Below, in pieces: positions 61,255 to 64,000 of a stretch of 64,000 nucleotides of DNA. Each line of letters begins with the position of its first letter. The first letter of the stretch is position 1. Under the pieces are notes generated by a model that worked only from the letters and a program-made list of their open reading frames with translations, was not told where the DNA came from and did no database searches. Source of the DNA: Rhodamnia argentea (lineage: Eukaryota > Streptophyta > Magnoliopsida > Myrtales > Myrtaceae). Where the stretch lies: contig NC_063151.1 of NCBI RefSeq assembly GCF_020921035.1, forward strand, positions 34,788,934 through 34,852,933. The letters are read 5' to 3'. Both the position numbers and the translations under genes were made by a program.

Positions 61255-62883
61255 GTAGATGGTCCCCCGGGGGCTCCAATCGGCTGACTGGATATGAGTG
61301 TATTCAGCTTTTGTTGTGGTGTGCCTCGTGTTACGCTACGAGGGTTTGACTCTGGAGCTATTTCTGGATGTGGAGGACAAGAGCTATTTCCTTGTGGCTG
61401 ATGATAAAGTTTGTTCTACAAGTCCTTAATGAGATAACCATTTTCACATTCTCCTGTCGTATCTTGTTGATCTGAGCGGGTCTTTTAGTCCATTGAAGAA
61501 GGGGAGACATGAATTGACAAAAATTGCTTGCAGCGTTGGTAACGTACGAGAGAAATTGTGAAATTAGCTCAATTTGTGTAAGTTAAACCTGTAACAATGC
61601 GATATGCCTGGCCAATTGCCGTTGGAAATGGCCGACGTGGTATCCAGTCATAGCCGCTCATAACTTTTTTTTTTTTACTTAAAAGGACATGCTACGTAAA
61701 TCATTATGTGAATGATTTTCACGTCAATGATTTTTTGCTGCAATTCTGTGGAAGGATTACATAGGATTTTTTGCATAAAGGTTTATGACTGCATTGGTAA
61801 AATTAGAACGTTTAGAATTGAATTGTCATCCATATCGATAAATTATCGGTTATTTTTTTCAAATATTATCAAGGCATCACATCAAAATTACTTAAGAGCA
61901 AAAAAAGTAAAAACCAAACAAACATTTGTCAATCCACCGGACGAGTGTGAGCCCACGTGGCTTCACTAAAAATCGGCATGTGTCCTTTGACATGAAATAA
62001 AAAAAAATAAAATTAAAAACCTAGTTTTTATTGCGGAAAAGCTAAGCACAAACAAACATTTATCGCAAATTCTTTCTCTCTGCTCTTTGCAACCAAAGCC
62101 ATTAGTTTGAACGGAGCTTCCGTCCTCCCCTTCCTCTTCCGAAGCCCTGTCACTCACCTCAACCCTTCCCCTCCTCCTCCTTCTTCGCCTCCACCGTTGC
62201 CGCCGGAGCCTCATCGGCGAATTCTGTGAGATATAAAACCATTTTCACCTGCCGCTCGCACTTCTTCACCGGACAGATCAGGGTTTTTCCTTCCTTCTCG
62301 TCAGCGCCATAGTAAGATCTTCCTCGCTGCTTATCAATGTACGGTGAGACAAGGAGCGAGGGAGGTTAAAATGTAAGGTACGTACCAATGAGAGAACCAG
62401 TCCGGCCATTGAGTTGATGGTCCGTTTCACGCAGGGTCTGATTCTTCTTGCGTATAGGATTATGGCGGTTTGCTTGCAAGGGTGGAGGAACATTTGTTGG
62501 GTGTGGCTGAGTGAAAGACGAATTCTTTGTCAGGAGTTTGTAGGTGTGTATGAGTAGAGATCTTGTCGTGGTTATGGTTATATGAAAAGCTGATTCCGTT
62601 TATATCAAACGTGTTGTGTTCGAATCATATAAAATTGATTATTAGATTTGAACACGTTAGCTGCTGTTCTGGATTTGATTGTTGGCGGTCTTCGAACAAA
62701 ACCTTGATTCATGGTAAGCGTGAAGAAGGGTGAAGGGAAAAAAAAAACTGCAACCAAGCATGAAGACAAAGAGCTCAACAAAAGTCATTGAATTCTCCAT
62801 GGAAAGGTACGCACGCTTTCAAGTGCATTTATGATGTTCGTTTTATTTGACTTTGTGTTCGTGATGTTTTATAATTATGGCGA
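61255..62883. other. 3' UTR, degenerate repeat and a leader-like stretch
   Basis: 61590-61845 resembles a decayed MITE of the window's main family ('ggccaattgccg...ggccgacgtgg', later 'tttatgactgcattgg'). At 61951-61960 'cccacgtggc' is a G-box. 62065-62310 is a C/T-rich, leader-like stretch ('cttcctcttccg', 'cctcctcctccttcttcgcc', 'atcagggtttttcc') ending 'gccatagtaagatc', which resembles an exon end but lacks an ATG. No downstream coding exon could be confirmed; a short frame at 62711-62791 (MVSVKKGEGKKKTATK...) is Lys-rich and unrecognised. Confidence 0.4.
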
Positions 62884-64000
62884 GACCCCATCGACATTCT
62901 GGATTTATCCGAGACAAAATTTTGGCCGCGTGTGAAAATTGTGGAAGACCAAGTTGGATAGGAAAAGCCCAATTTCAGTACATGCTTAACGTGAAAAATT
63001 GATCACATGCCCCATAGTAGTAGTGCACACAAAGCACGTAGAAGCATGATGATTAAGCGCTAACTATTGATTGCCAATATAATTAAGGTTACAAATGACA
63101 ATTTGTTCACATGGATAAGGAAGTTTAGTTATCTTCCGTTTCTCTGGATGACGCTTGGATTGGGTTCGAATAATAAATGAAGAGGATCCGTAGCCTATTA
63201 AAAGCTATCGCATCGCATTGAATATTGCTCGTGAGTTATCAAGTTCAATCTTTTCTTGACAGACAAAAACACGATCGAGGAGGAGAACTTCGTATATTCA
63301 TTTCTCATCCCCAGCATTAATTTAATGTAGCTGAAGAGTTACCAAAAAAAATCATAAACCTATTATAATTGTGCCGATTCAATTCTAAACCTTTTTTTTT
63401 CATTTTTGCCAATTTGGTCCAGCCAACTAATTTTGATACAAAATTGCTAACACGGGGCGATCGACACCGACATGGACAATTTTTAATAATGTTCTAATGT
63501 TTTTTTTCGATTTTTTATTTTTATTTTTTTTATGTTTCTTTTTATTTTTTCCTTTCCTTTCTTCTTACTCCAGCCATTTGTCGGCATCTCGCTAGAGGCG
63601 AGAACCGGTGAGATCGAGGTGAGGTCGTGCCTTGTGCCTTGCCTTGTCATATCTAGCCGAGGCTCAACCCCGCCCAACGACGGCAAGGCCGCACCTTGCC
63701 AATGCCCGGCGAGGGCGAGTTTCACCAGATTGGCCCTTGCCTCCGGCTAGCCTCAGATGTACGGCGACCAATTAGAGGAAGAAGAAAGAGAAGAAATAAA
63801 ATAAAAATTAAAAAATAGAGAAAAATATTAAAAATTTTCACTTCAGTGCCGGTCGTGTCACATCAGCAATTTCCGATTGAAATTGGCCATAAAGGATTGC
63901 ATCGGTTCAATTTCAGTAGGTTTACGATATTTTTTATAATTTCCCGGTAAAGTATCATAGATTGTTTCATTTCTGAATTTTGTGTATGAAATCTATAAGC
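62884..64000. repeat. Segmental duplication, copy 2 (runs off the window end)
   Basis: Colinear with 59507-60576, starting 'gacccc.tcgacattctgg' and ending at the last base in 'atgaaatctataagc', which matches 'atgaaatctacaagc' at 60558-60572. The duplicate is therefore cut by the window end. Confidence 0.85.
63339..63946. repeat. MITE-like dispersed repeat, copy H
   Basis: The left end 'accaaaaaaaatcataaacc' and the right end 'ggtttacgatattttttata' are imperfect inverted repeats. The core holds 'gctagaggcgagaaccggtg' and 'cccggcgagggcga'. It sits at the equivalent position to copy F in the second duplication copy. Confidence 0.7.

Noticed and set aside
62711-62791. Short Lys-rich frame MVSVKKGEGKKKTATK
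   Set aside because: 26 codons, composition driven by a poly-A run, and no recognised family.
1-64000. Search by eye for tRNA genes, rRNA and CRISPR-like arrays
   Set aside because: A few 'ttcgaa' B-box-like strings (for example near 33, 9659 and 62621) lack matching A boxes and cloverleaf arms. No regularly spaced identical repeats were seen.

Overview
The window is plant nuclear DNA. It has long introns with GT..AG borders, untranslated leaders rich in (CT)n or (GA)n, multi-exon genes and many short AT-rich inverted-repeat elements. The encoded proteins (an RHD6-type bHLH factor, eIF3i, an ARM-repeat protein, a DYW pentatricopeptide protein, FANCL, a NOD26-like aquaporin, DEG7) are those of a core eudicot. 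The recurrent elements with 'cctaaa...caattcagtc' ends look like those common in eucalypt-type Myrtaceae genomes. The family placement is inference; the eudicot placement is firm.

Layout. 1-2.9 kb: a five-exon bHLH gene of the RHD6/RSL1 root-hair type. 2.9-12.6 kb: intergenic, with a long (TA)n tract and MITE-like repeats. 12.6-16.1 kb: eight-exon eIF3i gene with a telo-box in its promoter or leader. 16.1-20.2 kb: intergenic. 20.2-23.1 kb: two-exon ARM-repeat gene. 23.1-26.1 kb: intergenic with two more elements. 26.1-34.4 kb: an intronless DYW PPR gene (MEF22-like) and FANCL on the same strand, tangled together. A copy of the FANCL first exon lies just before the PPR start codon and a second, frameshifted copy lies after the PPR gene. 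35.1-36.7 kb: five-exon NIP aquaporin. 38.6-53.6 kb: DEG7, 24 exons over 15 kb, with a tandem duplication in one intron. 54.6-55.1 kb (minus) and 58.7-59.2 kb (plus): two small secreted or anchored proline-rich proteins. 61.0-61.3 kb: a 77-residue protein of unknown function under a promoter rich in ACGT boxes.

There is no operon-like logic; the genes serve unrelated functions (root-hair fate, translation initiation, organellar RNA editing, DNA crosslink repair, membrane transport, protein quality control, cell wall). The most unusual points are the PPR/FANCL arrangement with a duplicated first exon, the loss of the terminal Trp of the PPR DYW domain through a stop codon, and a roughly 3.4 kb tandem duplication at the right end. 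That duplication runs off the window and predicts another copy of the 77-residue gene just beyond it. I saw no CRISPR array, rRNA or convincing tRNA gene.

Exon borders were placed by hand from GT/AG sites, reading-frame continuity and remembered family sequences. They have not been checked against transcripts.
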